Assembly: GCF_001010285.1 (NCBI RefSeq)
Contig: NZ_CP011104.1
Coordinates: 2,480,001 to 2,544,000 of the forward strand
DNA: 64,000 nt
DNA from: Photorhabdus thracensis
Lineage (GTDB): Bacteria; Pseudomonadota; Gammaproteobacteria; Enterobacterales; Enterobacteriaceae
Reading direction: 5' to 3'
The notes below the pieces were generated by a model. That model was given only the letters and a program-made list of their open reading frames with translations, searched no databases and was not told the DNA's origin. This document shows positions 38,612 through 48,879 of the stretch, in pieces; within the stretch, counting starts at the first letter, position 1, and every line of letters starts with the position of its first letter. Made by a program: the position numbers and the translations under genes.

Positions 38612-40261
38612 ATGGAAATATTCTTTACTATTCTGATTTTGATTTTGGTGGTTTCAGTCTCTGGTGTTTTGGCTAAGGTGATTCCGTTTCGCATACCTCT
38701 GCCGTTAATGCAAATTGCAATGGGTGCATTGCTGGCCTTGCCGCATTTTGGCTTACATGTGACTTTCGATCCTGAGCTGTTTCTTGTCTTGCTAATCCCT
38801 CCTTTGTTATTCGTTGATGGTTGGAAAACGCCAACCAGAGAATTTTTCCAGTACGGAAGGGAAATTTTCATACTGATGCTGGTATTGGTACTGGTTACTG
38901 TTATCGGTATTGGTTATCTGATCTACTGGCTGATGCCAGGCATTCCATTAATTGCTGCCTTTGCCCTTGCCGCCGTGCTATCACCAACGGATGCGGTGGC
39001 TTTATCATCCATTGTTGGAAAAGGGCGCATGCCTAAGCGTATGATGAGTGTGATGGAAGGGGAAGCGTTGATGAATGATGCTTCCGGCCTGGTAGCCTTA
39101 AAGTTCGCTGTAGCGATAGCGATGGGAACGATGGTATTTACTGTTACCGGTGCGACTATCGAATTCTTTAAAGTTGCTATCGGTGGTTTGTTATCCGGTA
39201 TTGCGGTGACCTGGTTATACAGTAAATCCCTGCGTTTGATGAACCGCTGGAGCGGTGGTGATCCGGCAACCCAAATTGTTTTCATGTTGCTGCTGCCCTT
39301 TGCTTCTTACTTGATTGCTGAACATATTGGTGTTTCCGGTATCCTTGCCGCGGTTGCTGCGGGTATGACTATTAGTAAATCCGGCGTTATCCGTAACGCG
39401 CCGTTGGCGATGCGGCTGCGGGCCGATAGTGTTTGGTCAATGCTGGAATTTGTGTTTAACGGCTTGGTATTTATCATGTTGGGCCTGCAATTACCGGAGA
39501 TCTGGAAAACATCCGTTGTGCAGGCAGAACTTGATCCAACAGTTGAAACCTGGATGCTGTTCGCCGCAGTTGCCGTGATTTATGGTGCACTTTTACTGCT
39601 GCGTTTCTGCTGGTTGTGGCTGATGAAGAATATCAGTAAAACCTTGATGAAAAAGAATCCCCTGAATTTCGCGACTTATACTACACGTGAATTATTGCTG
39701 GCATCTTTTGCTGGGGTTCGTGGTGCAATTACACTTGCTGGTGCATTGTCTGTTCCACTGTTTCTGACGGATGGCACGCCATTCCCGGCACGTTATCAGC
39801 TTATTTTTATTGCTGCCGGGGTTATCCTGCTCTCGCTGTTAGTTGGGGTTGTCTCTTTGCCATTCTTGCTACAGGGAATTAAAGCTTCCGATAAGCAGGC
39901 TGATATCAGTGAAGTGCGAATGGCGCGGGCAGCAATGGCAGAAGTGGCTATTGTCAGTATGAATAAGATGGAAGAACGCCTTTCTGCCAGCACGGAAGAG
40001 CAATTGGATGCTGAGGTTATTACCGAAGTTGCTTCCAGGGTAATTGGTCATTTGCGTCGTCGTACTGTAGGGCAGGATGAGATAGAACATAACCTGCTAG
40101 TGGAAGATTTGGAGCGTCGTTTCCGTCTGACAGCGTTAAGAGCAGAACGCGGTGAGTTATATCATCTGCGTGCAACCAGAAAAATCAGTAATGAGACACT
40201 TCAGACTTTGTTGCATGATTTGGATCTACTGGAGGCTTTACTGGTAGGGAAAGAGCACTAA
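38612..40261 (+). CDS. yjcE: Na+/H+ antiporter, CPA1 family (YjcE)
   Basis: 549 aa from ATG 38612 (MEIFFTILIL), identical in length to E. coli YjcE; the 23-codon upstream extension is rejected. About 12 membrane helices. The ion-binding aspartates are in AAVLSPTDAVALSSIVG and EGEALMNDASGLVALK (the CPA1 N-D motif). The cytoplasmic tail (~430-549) is helical and charged. It exchanges sodium or potassium for protons across the inner membrane. It follows ghxP as in E. coli. TAAGG is the ribosome binding site. Confidence 0.92.
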   Translation: MEIFFTILILILVVSVSGVLAKVIPFRIPLPLMQIAMGALLALPHFGLHVTFDPELFLVLLIPPLLFVDGWKTPTREFFQYGREIFILMLVLVLVTVIGIGYLIYWLMPGIPLIAAFALAAVLSPTDAVALSSIVGKGRMPKRMMSVMEGEALMNDASGLVALKFAVAIAMGTMVFTVTGATIEFFKVAIGGLLSGIAVTWLYSKSLRLMNRWSGGDPATQIVFMLLLPFASYLIAEHIGVSGILAAVAAGMTISKSGVIRNAPLAMRLRADSVWSMLEFVFNGLVFIMLGLQLPEIWKTSVVQAELDPTVETWMLFAAVAVIYGALLLLRFCWLWLMKNISKTLMKKNPLNFATYTTRELLLASFAGVRGAITLAGALSVPLFLTDGTPFPARYQLIFIAAGVILLSLLVGVVSLPFLLQGIKASDKQADISEVRMARAAMAEVAIVSMNKMEERLSASTEEQLDAEVITEVASRVIGHLRRRTVGQDEIEHNLLVEDLERRFRLTALRAERGELYHLRATRKISNETLQTLLHDLDLLEALLVGKEH

Positions 40262-40454
40262 TACCCTGTGATTCACGGGTTATCACGACAATCTTGTCGA
40301 TTGCGCTATTCAACCTGATTGGTGAACGTCTCACTTGTCAGGCTGTAGCTTGTTTACTTGTGTTTACCCGTGTCTGGCTAATAGTGTTGGTTTTCCCACC
40401 GGAACCTTGGCAATGATGAATAGTATCTTGGTTCCGGTGGGATGGGGGATAAAT

Positions 40455-41411
40455 TTACCATTGGAGGAGGTTTGATTGTTGCGTTGTTATGGATTCACCA
40501 ACGCTTGATCTTGAAATTTCCTTCACGAATGGCAGATTATCCATCGCGTGCTGGCGTGCGGAATGGATAAATGCGTTAATCTCAGGCTGGCGTTGTTCAC
40601 CTTCACGGACGGCAGCGTAGAGTCTGCTCCATAAACCTTCTCCCAGCGTTTTCGTTACCACTAGCCCTTGCCGTTCAAATGTTTCAACAACCCAGTGTGG
40701 CAGAGCTGCGATCCCCATACGGGCGGCGACCATTTGAATCAGTAACAGCGTGTTATCCACATTTTTCAGGGTGGGGATGACGCCGGCGGGTTGCAAGAAA
40801 CGTCGCCAGATATCAAATCGTTGGCGCTGAACGGGATAGATCATCAACGTCTCATCAATTAAATCCTTTGGCTGAATGTGCAGCTTATTTGCCAGAGGGT
40901 GATCCGGGGCGACAATCAATTTGACCTCATAATCAAATAGTGGCGTGTAGTGCAGATCGCTATCAGGAAGAATATCTGATGTCAGAACGACATCTAATTC
41001 CCGTTGCAATAGTGCAGGCTGTGGATCAAAAGTGACGCCGGATTTGAAATCCACATTGACCTGCGGCCAGGTTTCGCGGAAATGTTTGAGTGCGGGTGTT
41101 AGCCATTGAATACAACTATGACATTCAATAGCGATACGCAAATTGGTCTGGCCCGGTTCCTTGCATTCGCGCAGTGCGTTTTGGACCAGTGGGAGAACTT
41201 GTTCTGCCAACCGTAATAAAACTTCACCCTGTGGTGTAAAACGAAGCGGTTGACTTTTACGGATAAACAATCGAAAGCCAAGGCGGTGTTCAAGATCGCT
41301 GAATTGATGAGACAAAGCGGATTGTGTCTGATGCAAGTGATTAGCCGCTGCTGCTAATGAACCACAATGACTCAATGATTGTAATGTTTTTAAATGTTTT
41401 ATTTCGATCAT
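40455..41411 (-). CDS. metR: LysR-type regulator of methionine biosynthesis
   Basis: A 318-aa LysR-family regulator. The N-terminal helix-turn-helix is [33 protein letters not shown]. The C-terminal co-inducer domain (homocysteine in MetR) covers ~95-300. It is divergent from metE with a 109-bp shared control region, the classic layout in enterobacteria. MetR activates metE. The region after the gene has an inverted repeat (40395-40441) with 12-bp arms but no T-run. Confidence 0.95.
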   Translation of the reverse strand: MIEIKHLKTLQSLSHCGSLAAAANHLHQTQSALSHQFSDLEHRLGFRLFIRKSQPLRFTPQGEVLLRLAEQVLPLVQNALRECKEPGQTNLRIAIECHSCIQWLTPALKHFRETWPQVNVDFKSGVTFDPQPALLQRELDVVLTSDILPDSDLHYTPLFDYEVKLIVAPDHPLANKLHIQPKDLIDETLMIYPVQRQRFDIWRRFLQPAGVIPTLKNVDNTLLLIQMVAARMGIAALPHWVVETFERQGLVVTKTLGEGLWSRLYAAVREGEQRQPEINAFIHSARQHAMDNLPFVKEISRSSVGESITTQQSNLLQW

Positions 41412-41475
41412 GAGAAACCTTCAGGATGATAATGAATAAATTGCGCTTGTGGTTTATACCTTACCTGTTGATTAT

Positions 41476-41499
41476 GGATGTGTAAACATCTAGACGGCT
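41476..41499. promoter_or_regulatory. three tandem met boxes (MetJ sites)
   Basis: Adjacent octamers GGATGTGT, AAACATCT and AGACGGCT match the MetJ consensus AGACGTCT with four, six and seven of eight bases, respectively. They lie 21 bp before the metE start and are positioned to repress metE when S-adenosylmethionine is high. A MetR-like TGAG-N5-TTCA lies at 41411-41423. Confidence 0.6.
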
Positions 41500-41520
41500 A
41501 AAAATGACGGGATAATGAAA

Positions 41521-43797
41521 ATGACGATTATTAATCACACACTTGGCTTTCCACGTATCGGTTTGAAAAGAGAATTAAAAAAAGCTCAGGAAAATTATTG
41601 GGCAGGGAAAATTTCTCAGCAAGAATTATTGGAAACTGGCCGTGAGTTACGTGCCCGTCACTGGGAACAACAGAAGCAGGCTGGTGTTGATTTAGTGCCG
41701 GTTGGTGATTTCGCTTGGTATGATCATGTTCTGACCACCAGCTTATTGCTGGGTAATGTACCACCGCGTCATCAGAATGCAGATGGCATTATTGATCTGG
41801 ATACACTATTCCGCATTGCCCGCGGTCGTGCACCGACTGGTGAGCCCGCCGCCGCCGCAGAAATGACGAAATGGTTTAATACTAACTACCATTATATTGT
41901 GCCGGAATTTCAGCAAGGCCAGGAATTTAAACTGAGTTGGACTCAGTTACTGGAAGAAGTGGATGAGGCTTTGGCTCTGGGTCATAAAGTGAAACCCGTT
42001 TTACTGGGACCGGTGACTTACCTGTGGTTGGGTAAAGTGAAAGGTCAGGTGTTTGATCGCCTCTCTTTACTGAAAGATATTCTTCCTGTTTATCAGCAAG
42101 TGTTAGCTGAGTTAGCTAGACGTGGTATTGAATGGGTTCAGATTGATGAACCTGCCCTGGTACTGGAATTGCCGGAAGAGTGGCTGGCAGCTTATCCGGT
42201 TGCTTATCAGGCGCTTCAGGGGCAGGTTAAATTGTTGCTGACCACCTACTTCGATAGCGTTGGTCACAACCTGGAAATCATTAAATCTCTGCCTGTACAG
42301 GGGTTGCATGTAGATCTGGTTGCCGGTAAAGATGATGTTGCGCAGTTGCATGAGTCACTGCCAAAAGAGTGGCTGCTTTCCCTGGGGGTAATTAATGGCC
42401 GTAATGTATGGCGTGCTGATTTAACCGCTAAATATCAGTTGATTAAACCACTGGTAGAGAGTCGTACACTGTGGATTGGTTCATCTTGTTCTCTTCTGCA
42501 CAGCCCTATCGATCTGAATGATGAAACCGCTCTTGATGCAGAGGTGAAAAGCTGGTTTGCGTTCGCATTGCAGAAATGTGAGGAATTGGCTCTGCTGGCT
42601 GCGGCGTTGAATCAGCCAGAAGGCAGTAAACAAGCAGAATTGGCTGCTTACAGTGCTCCAATCCGTGCCCGCCGTGAGTCTAAACGGGTGAATAATCAGA
42701 CTGTTACTCATCGCCTTGCCGCTATTGAGCCACAGGATAGTGAACGTAATCAACCCTATCCACAGCGTGCGGAAGTACAGCGTCAGCGCTATAACCTGCC
42801 ATTGTGGCCAACAACAACAATTGGATCATTCCCGCAAACAACGGAAATCCGCGGCTTGCGTCTGGATTTCAAAAAAGGTCGGGTAGATGGTGCCAGCTAT
42901 CGCACCAACATTTGTGAACATATCAAGCAGGCAATCAACGAACAGGAACGTTTAGGATTGGATGTCTTGGTTCATGGTGAAGCTGAGCGTAACGACATGG
43001 TGGAATACTTCGGCGAACACTTTGACGGTTTTGTCTTTACGCAAAATGGCTGGGTTCAGAGCTATGGCTCCCGCTGTGTTAAGCCACCGGTGATTATTGG
43101 TGATGTCAGCCGCCCAGAAGCTATCACTGTAGAGTGGGCTAAATATGCTCAATCGCTGACGGATAAACCTGTCAAAGGGATGTTAACCGGGCCGGTGACT
43201 ATCCTCTGCTGGTCATTCCCAAGGGAAGATGTCAGCCGTGAGACTATCGCCAAACAGATTGCATTGGCACTGCGTGATGAAGTGGACGATTTGCAGAAAG
43301 CCGGCATTGGTATCATCCAGATTGATGAGCCAGCATTGCGTGAAGGTTTACCACTGCGTCGTGAAGAGTGGCAGGCATATCTCGATTGGGCTGTAGATGC
43401 ATTTAAATTGAGCGCTGCAATTGCCGAAGATGACACACAGATTCACACTCATATGTGTTATTGCGAGTTTAATGACATCATGCCTTCCATTGCGGCACTG
43501 GATGCGGATGTGATTACCATTGAAACTTCCCGTTCAGATATGGAGTTGCTGGATTCATTCGAAAACTTCTCTTATCCGAATGAGATCGGGCCAGGTGTTT
43601 ATGATATTCATTCACCTAACGTGCCCAGTGTTGAATGGATTGAAGCATTGTTACGCAAAGCGGCTGATCGTATTCCGGTTGAACGCTTGTGGGTTAATCC
43701 GGATTGTGGCCTGAAAACCCGTGGCTGGACTGAAACCCGTCAGTCACTGGCAAATATGGTACAGGCGGCGAAACGTCTCCGCGAATCAGTAAAATAA
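41521..43797 (+). CDS. metE: cobalamin-independent methionine synthase
   Basis: 758 aa from ATG 41521 ([14 protein letters not shown]), with GGGA eight bases upstream; ATG 41515 is too close to it. Two related (beta-alpha)8 barrels. Zinc and homocysteine ligands in the C-terminal barrel are HTHMCYCEF (His, Cys), the Glu in the nearby IETSRSD region, and Cys in [12 protein letters not shown]. It transfers the methyl group of methyltetrahydrofolate triglutamate to homocysteine. Full length with no substitutions at the visible metal sites. Confidence 0.97.
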   Translation: MTIINHTLGFPRIGLKRELKKAQENYWAGKISQQELLETGRELRARHWEQQKQAGVDLVPVGDFAWYDHVLTTSLLLGNVPPRHQNADGIIDLDTLFRIARGRAPTGEPAAAAEMTKWFNTNYHYIVPEFQQGQEFKLSWTQLLEEVDEALALGHKVKPVLLGPVTYLWLGKVKGQVFDRLSLLKDILPVYQQVLAELARRGIEWVQIDEPALVLELPEEWLAAYPVAYQALQGQVKLLLTTYFDSVGHNLEIIKSLPVQGLHVDLVAGKDDVAQLHESLPKEWLLSLGVINGRNVWRADLTAKYQLIKPLVESRTLWIGSSCSLLHSPIDLNDETALDAEVKSWFAFALQKCEELALLAAALNQPEGSKQAELAAYSAPIRARRESKRVNNQTVTHRLAAIEPQDSERNQPYPQRAEVQRQRYNLPLWPTTTIGSFPQTTEIRGLRLDFKKGRVDGASYRTNICEHIKQAINEQERLGLDVLVHGEAERNDMVEYFGEHFDGFVFTQNGWVQSYGSRCVKPPVIIGDVSRPEAITVEWAKYAQSLTDKPVKGMLTGPVTILCWSFPREDVSRETIAKQIALALRDEVDDLQKAGIGIIQIDEPALREGLPLRREEWQAYLDWAVDAFKLSAAIAEDDTQIHTHMCYCEFNDIMPSIAALDADVITIETSRSDMELLDSFENFSYPNEIGPGVYDIHSPNVPSVEWIEALLRKAADRIPVERLWVNPDCGLKTRGWTETRQSLANMVQAAKRLRESVK

Positions 43798-43813
43798 CTC
43801 AATCCAGTCATTC

Positions 43814-43839
43814 GCCCATTACCTTTATTGGTGGTGGGC
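43814..43839 (+). terminator. metE terminator
   Basis: GCCCATTACC and GGTGGTGGGC pair through two G-U positions around TTTATT, followed by TTTCTC, 16 bp after the metE stop. Confidence 0.6.
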
Positions 43840-44037
43840 TTTCTCATAAATAATCTTTCTCTTGGGGGTGTTTGTTGCTTAATGGTGACTCCTTTGTAAT
43901 CAAACTTTTTGTGACTTATATATATATTCCATATTGATATTGGAAAAAATACGTTTTATTAACAAAATACCCGCGACGTAACAAAATGGAATCTGGAAGC
44001 ATTGTAATAGAAACTAAATAATTAAAGAGAGGATTAT

Positions 44038-44877
44038 ATGGATGTTAATAATTTGCAAGGTAAGAAAAGTAGCTCTCGAAGAGATTTTTTAAAAGGTAGT
44101 GCTGCTATCACGGCGACGGCTGCACTTGCTCCAATTGGCTTGGCCCGTGCGGAAGGAAAATTATCGTTCCAGAATGGAAATGGAATAGGTGTGTGTACCC
44201 TTACCCCAGAGCAGATATCAGGGCCATATTTTCGGAATAGTAAAATTGTAAGGCGGGATATTACTGATTCAGAAGCAGGAATACCTTTTTTATTAAAAGT
44301 AACTATTATGGATGAGAAAACATGTAAGCCTGTTGATAAATTATTTATTGATATTTGGCACTGCAATAGTCGGGGGAAATATTCTGGTTGGAGTTATATA
44401 AGTCCTGATATACCACCTGAAGCCGGTGAAATATCTGGTATCAACAGAACTGATGATAAAGTTTTTCTAAGAGGGGCTCAACAATCGGATAAAAATGGGG
44501 TGGTCAATTTTACTACTATTTACCCAGGGTTTTATGTTGGTAGAGCAACTCATATTCATATTGCAATTAGACAGATCAGCAAAGATATAAATGAAGAAGA
44601 ACATTTTGCCTTTGTTGGTCAAATGTATTTTCCTGAAGAGATCAATACAGAGGTTTATAAATATGATCTGTATTCAAAACGGAGGGTAATCAGAACAAAA
44701 AATCGTGAGGACGAGTATTTCAAAAATATGAATGGTCATCTTTCAGAAATAAAAGTAACAAAAATAGACGAATCTGATATTAATCGTGGGATACTGGGTG
44801 AAATAATTTTGTCAATAGACTTGGAAAACATATCTAATTTCATAACTAAAGATGATTTATATTCCCATACTGTGTGA
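44038..44877 (+). CDS. Tat-exported intradiol ring-cleavage dioxygenase
   Basis: A 279-aa protein. The N-terminus has a textbook twin-arginine signal: SRRDFLK at residues 13-19, a hydrophobic stretch (AAITATAALAPIGL) and a likely cut after LARA at 38. The mature part is an intradiol dioxygenase fold with probable Fe(III) ligands Tyr in ISGPYF, Tyr in YPGFYVG and His-x-His in ATHIHIAI. It should cleave catechol-type rings outside the cytoplasm, and substrate and iron loading are unknown. GAGAGGA precedes the ATG. The last ~60 residues are Lys/Asp-rich and less conserved. It stands alone between metE and pcp. Confidence 0.85.
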   Translation: MDVNNLQGKKSSSRRDFLKGSAAITATAALAPIGLARAEGKLSFQNGNGIGVCTLTPEQISGPYFRNSKIVRRDITDSEAGIPFLLKVTIMDEKTCKPVDKLFIDIWHCNSRGKYSGWSYISPDIPPEAGEISGINRTDDKVFLRGAQQSDKNGVVNFTTIYPGFYVGRATHIHIAIRQISKDINEEEHFAFVGQMYFPEEINTEVYKYDLYSKRRVIRTKNREDEYFKNMNGHLSEIKVTKIDESDINRGILGEIILSIDLENISNFITKDDLYSHTV

Positions 44878-45112
44878 CAGGTTTTGTTAAATAAACTAAA
44901 TTTCAATATAATAACAGTCGAAATTATAAAGTAATCTATGTAAATGGCATATTGGTTAATAATTTAAAAAAAATATCAGGTGCTTGATAGTTACATACGG
45001 ACATTGTGCAGGTACAGAGAGGATTATCTTTGCAACATTATTCAGTAGATCGTATTTCTCTGTGCCTGTCACTTTTGTGGCGCGTTTTTAACTGGGCGAG
45101 CAGAATATTAAA

Positions 45113-45769
45113 TTAATGAGTTGCACCTCCACTGATGACGATATCCTCACTGTTTTTTAATGCTTCATTAATGGCGATTTCCAGTGCTGTTATTACTGTT
45201 TCCAGTGCCATACTTGGTGTGCCGGAGTACCGCACTGCCTGCTCTGGCAGATAAGGGATATGGATAAAACCACCGCGTATTTCAGGATTGGTATACGTCA
45301 AATAATGCAGCAAGCCATACATCACATGATTGCAGACGAAAGTACCTGCGGTCTGTGAAATTGAAGCTGGGAGTCCTGCTTCATGTAAACCTTTGACCAT
45401 TGCATTGATGGGTAACGTAGCAAAATAGGCGGCGGGACCCGTTGCTACGATCGGCGTATTGATAGGCTGGTTACCTTGATTATCAGGAATGCGTGCATCG
45501 TTGATATTAATCGCCACGCGTTCCACGGTGATATCAGCTCTACCGCCCGCTTGTCCTACGGCAATCACCAGATCAGGCTGGATATCATTAATAGCCGCAT
45601 ATAAGCAAGTCAGGGAGACGTCGAACACGCATGGAAGCTGGCGTGCTTCTATACGCGCTCCACACAATGCGCGCCCTTGCAACTGCTTGACTGCCTCCCA
45701 TGATGGATTAATTGTTTCATTGTCGAAAGGCTCAAAACCTGTAATTAAAACGGTTTTCTGTCTTGCCAT
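45113..45769 (-). CDS. pcp: pyrrolidone-carboxylate peptidase
   Basis: A 218-aa peptidase C15. The catalytic triad is Glu in [11 protein letters not shown] (near 82), Cys in [18 protein letters not shown] (near 145) and His in [13 protein letters not shown] (near 169). It removes N-terminal 5-oxoproline from peptides. Its product, 5-oxoproline, is the substrate of the PxpABC enzyme encoded at 19.4-21.9 kb of this window. It is a monocistronic gene with a 768-bp spacer upstream. Confidence 0.95.
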   Translation of the reverse strand: MARQKTVLITGFEPFDNETINPSWEAVKQLQGRALCGARIEARQLPCVFDVSLTCLYAAINDIQPDLVIAVGQAGGRADITVERVAININDARIPDNQGNQPINTPIVATGPAAYFATLPINAMVKGLHEAGLPASISQTAGTFVCNHVMYGLLHYLTYTNPEIRGGFIHIPYLPEQAVRYSGTPSMALETVITALEIAINEALKNSEDIVISGGATH

Positions 45770-46394
45770 AGGTAGTACTCCTGTATGATGGAAAGGTTCT
45801 AATATGTTTAAACAATATGCATCCTATTAGAGGGTGACGATGATATTTATATTTGGTAATTGTTTTATTTTTGTTGAAATATAAAGATAATAAATAAAAT
45901 TTCCTTATTAATTATGCAATAAAATACAGTTGATTTTTAAATATGTTTTTCATAGGAGAAAGTTACTGTGAAAATCATTCGGATCATTGTGCTGTTGCCT
46001 GTAGGCATTATGACATAACTTTTAATAATAGTGGCTATTTTTATTTTTGGAAATTGACGGTTCTTGGGATATATTTTTCTTTATGACTAGATTGATATTT
46101 ACTGCTATCGATTCTCTGGATAGAAAGTTTCGATGAGATAATTATTTGTTTTTCGTCTTGACAATGAATAAATCAAGTTAGCCATTTGGATATATACTGT
46201 TCCCGGTATTGTTTAAATCATAAATATAATTAAACAATTTGCTGTTTGTTCCATATATGAGCGTATTCAGTTTAGCTTATGGCAGAAAAGAAACGTCCAG
46301 TTCTTTATTTTCGAGTTTGTGATTACTATTTAGGCATGTGTTAATTTTTTTCTTTATAATAGTTCGCTTATTTTTACTCATTTTACGATTATTT

Positions 46395-46410
46395 TGTGAT
46401 TTATATCTCA
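46395..46410. promoter_or_regulatory. CRP site 1 upstream of udp
   Basis: TGTGA-TTTATA-TCTCA matches the CRP consensus TGTGA-N6-TCACA at nine of ten positions. Its centre (46402.5) is 52 bp upstream of site 2. Confidence 0.6.
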
Positions 46411-46446
46411 AAATAATGTACGTTTTTCTTTTTTATCTTACTTTGA

Positions 46447-46462
46447 AGTGATATTTATCACT
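46447..46462. promoter_or_regulatory. CRP site 2 and udp promoter
   Basis: AGTGATATTTATCACT is a near-perfect palindrome with GTGA-N6-TCAC. A TACAGT at 46484-46489 fits a -10 box, and the centre of this site would then be near -41.5, the class II position. The 52-bp spacing to site 1 is the CRP/CytR arrangement known for E. coli deoP2 and udp. Confidence 0.65.
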
Positions 46463-46537
46463 AAAAGATGTCTAAATGCTCAATACAGTAGATTTCAACC
46501 AATTTCGTTATAAATTCTTCCCTTTGAGGAGTCTGAT

Positions 46538-47293
46538 ATGTCTGATGTATTTCACTTAGGTCTGACCAAAAGCGACCTACAAGGCGCAACTTTAGCTATT
46601 GTTCCGGGTGATCCGAAACGTGTGGAAAAAATTGCAAGATTGATGGATAATCCAGTTCATCTTGCTTCTTTGCGTGAATTCACGTCGTGGCGTGCAGAAA
46701 TTGATGGTAAAGCAGTTATTGTATGCTCTACGGGCATTGGTGGCCCGTCAACATCCATTGCTGTTGAAGAATTAGCACAATTGGGGGTTGGTACTTTCCT
46801 GCGTATTGGGACAACAGGTGCAATCCAAGAAAATATCAATGTTGGGGATGTGCTGGTAACCACGGCTGCTGTTCGTTTGGATGGCGCCAGCTTGCATTTT
46901 GCTCCGATGGAATTCCCGGCGGTTGCCGATTTTGACTGTACCACTGCACTGTATGAAGCGGCAAAAGATTCCGGTGCAACGACCCATGTGGGTGTAACGG
47001 CCTCTTCCGATACTTTCTACCCTGGTCAGGAACGCTACGATACCTATTCTGGCCGTGTTGTGAGCCGTTTTAAAGGCTCAATGGCTGAATGGCAGGCGAT
47101 GGGCGTCATGAACTATGAAATGGAGTCTGCAACTTTGTTGACTATGTGTGCAAGCCAGGGGCTGCGTGCAGGTATGGTTGCCGGTGTCATTGTTAACCGT
47201 ACTCAGCAGGAAATTCCTGATGTTGAGCTACTTAAGAAAACAGAAAGTAACGCATTAGGGATCGTGGTCGAAGCTGCTCGTCGTTTGTTGTAA
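46538..47293 (+). CDS. udp: uridine phosphorylase
   Basis: A 251-aa nucleoside phosphorylase. Conserved features are [24 protein letters not shown] (phosphate site), [18 protein letters not shown] and [14 protein letters not shown] (uracil/ribose site). It splits uridine into uracil and ribose-1-phosphate. The ATG has GAGGAG nine bases upstream. It is followed by a hairpin at 47308-47323. In E. coli udp is followed by rmuC, but here two genes lie between them. Confidence 0.97.
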   Translation: MSDVFHLGLTKSDLQGATLAIVPGDPKRVEKIARLMDNPVHLASLREFTSWRAEIDGKAVIVCSTGIGGPSTSIAVEELAQLGVGTFLRIGTTGAIQENINVGDVLVTTAAVRLDGASLHFAPMEFPAVADFDCTTALYEAAKDSGATTHVGVTASSDTFYPGQERYDTYSGRVVSRFKGSMAEWQAMGVMNYEMESATLLTMCASQGLRAGMVAGVIVNRTQQEIPDVELLKKTESNALGIVVEAARRLL

Positions 47294-47307
47294 ATAATAC
47301 TTTTTGG

Positions 47308-47323
47308 GCCGGAATATTCCGGC
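47308..47323 (+). terminator. udp terminator hairpin
   Basis: GCCGGA-ATAT-TCCGGC just past the udp stop, followed by TCACTCTTCTTTT. Moderate strength. Confidence 0.55.
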
Positions 47324-47386
47324 TCACTCTTCTTTTAAGCAGAAATCTGTTAGTGTTTTAAAATTTACAACTAATTAAGAGTCATC

Positions 47387-48169
47387 ATGATTACTACATC
47401 TTTATTGCACCCATCTGTACTTCCCCTTCATGGCGGGATTAATTTTCGTGATTTTGGTGGTAAAACGGTAGCCAGTGGTGGGAAAATTAAATCAGGTTTA
47501 CTTTTTCGCTCTGGCGCTTTGGATCGCTTAACAGAAAAAGACCAATCTTTCCTGACAAATAAAAACCTCTTTCAAATCATAGATTATCGTGACATAGGTG
47601 AAATAGAAGATAAGCCTGATCAGGTATGGAATGGGGCTAATTATCATCATGCTCCTGCCAATCCATTATCCAAGGAAGTGAATGCGAATCTGGAAAAACT
47701 GACATCAGAGATGTTGGAACAATTTGATCCGCAGTCATTTATGTTCCGTCTTTATAAATTACTGCCTTTGAAAAATGAGGCTTATAAGATATTAGTTAAA
47801 TTGCTGCAACAGCCGGAAAAGGGCGGGATAGTACAACATTGTGCGGTAGGTAAAGACAGAACGGGTGTGGGTTCTGCACTAGTGTTGTTTGCACTGGGAG
47901 CTGATTTAGATACGGTAATGGAAGATTATTTGGTGACGAACGCCACGCTGGCACCTTACCGTGAGTATTTGTTAAATGAACACGCGAAAACCATGAGTGA
48001 TGATATAGTTGAGAAATTCGCTTATGTCTATTCCGTCAGAGAAGAGTTTTTAATGGCGGCACTAAACAGTATTAACCAGAATTATGGCAGTGTAGATGTA
48101 TGGTTGGAGAAAGATCTTGGCCTTGATTTTTCTGTCCGTCAGAAATTACAAGGTTATTTCCTTGAATAA
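47387..48169 (+). CDS. tyrosine-type protein phosphatase (IphP-like)
   Basis: A 260-aa phosphatase. The active-site loop is HCAVGKDRTGVGSA (C-x5-R, Cys near 153). The N-terminus GGINFRDFGGK and LFRSGALDRLTEKD are typical of IphP/lipid-tyrosine phosphatases (PF13350), with the general acid Asp probably in the RDIGEIED region. It may act on phosphotyrosine proteins or phosphoinositides; the target is unknown. No signal peptide is seen, so it is cytoplasmic. It stands between udp and the dedA-like gene, and no partner kinase is nearby. Confidence 0.87.
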   Translation: MITTSLLHPSVLPLHGGINFRDFGGKTVASGGKIKSGLLFRSGALDRLTEKDQSFLTNKNLFQIIDYRDIGEIEDKPDQVWNGANYHHAPANPLSKEVNANLEKLTSEMLEQFDPQSFMFRLYKLLPLKNEAYKILVKLLQQPEKGGIVQHCAVGKDRTGVGSALVLFALGADLDTVMEDYLVTNATLAPYREYLLNEHAKTMSDDIVEKFAYVYSVREEFLMAALNSINQNYGSVDVWLEKDLGLDFSVRQKLQGYFLE

Positions 48170-48237
48170 GAAGTTGGTTTAATTCTGGTTAATACAACAG
48201 TGGTTAAATTGAATGTGGTATTAATCAATACAGGAAT

Positions 48238-48774
48238 TTGAATTTGAGCCTTCATGAAATAGTTGAGTTGGTAATCGCTTTTGTTAAAGCACACGATACC
48301 TGGATCATGCCGATTGTTTTCTTACTTGCTTTTGGTGAATCTCTGGCTTTTTTCTCCTTGTTATTGCCTGCAACGATCATACTGCTTGGGTTAGGTGCAT
48401 TAATAGGTGAAAGTGGCCTTAATTTCTGGCCAATCTGGTTGGCTGCGGCGGTAGGGGCCTTTTTGGGCGATTGGGTATCCTATATCGCCGGTGCGCATTT
48501 TAAAGGTGATGTTGGTAAAATCTGGCCGATTTCCCGTAAACCACAATTGCTGACACGAGCGCATAATTTCTTTGAGCGCTGGGGCATTTGGAGCATTTTC
48601 CTTGGTCGGTTTTTTGGGCCATTCCGTGCAATTGTGCCATTGGTGGCAGGTATTTGTACCATGCCGTTGCGTTACTTCCAGATTGCCAATATCTGTTCCG
48701 CACTTATTTGGTCTTTTGGGGTATTAGCTCCGGGCGCTTTTGGTTTGCAATGGTTAGCTCAATGGATAAGTTAA
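48238..48774 (+). CDS. DedA-family membrane protein
   Basis: A 178-aa DedA/SNARE-associated (PF09335) protein with four or five membrane segments. The conserved GES near residue 33 and FLGRFFGPFRAIVPLVAGI near residue 125 (the F-x-x-R-x-x-P-x-x-R-type signature) are present. DedA proteins help maintain membrane potential and flip undecaprenyl or phospholipids. The start is ambiguous: TTG 48238 or TTG 48244, with AGGA just upstream. It is not normally between udp and rmuC in E. coli. Confidence 0.85.
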   Translation: MNLSLHEIVELVIAFVKAHDTWIMPIVFLLAFGESLAFFSLLLPATIILLGLGALIGESGLNFWPIWLAAAVGAFLGDWVSYIAGAHFKGDVGKIWPISRKPQLLTRAHNFFERWGIWSIFLGRFFGPFRAIVPLVAGICTMPLRYFQIANICSALIWSFGVLAPGAFGLQWLAQWIS

Positions 48775-48879
48775 TTGAGAGCGGCTTCGCAGGCTGAGAC
48801 ACTTGTGTAAATCAATCTGGACATCTATACAGTGTTAATTTAACTTAACTGGTCGAAGAATGTAACAGAGGAAATACAG

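Larger units (their letters stand above)
45770..46537. other. 768-bp AT-rich spacer between pcp and udp
   Basis: It holds the udp promoter region at its right end. At 45968 a GTG (16-codon frame VKIIRIIVLLPVGIMT) is preceded by AGGAG seven bases upstream, so it could be a short leader peptide or the stub of a lost small membrane protein. Nothing else gene-like was seen. Confidence 0.5.

Noticed and set aside
40395-40441. Inverted repeat with 12-bp arms (CCCACCGGAACC … GGTTCCGGTGGG) after yjcE and metR
   Set aside because: Strong stem but a 23-base loop and no T-run on either strand, so it is not called a terminator; function unknown.
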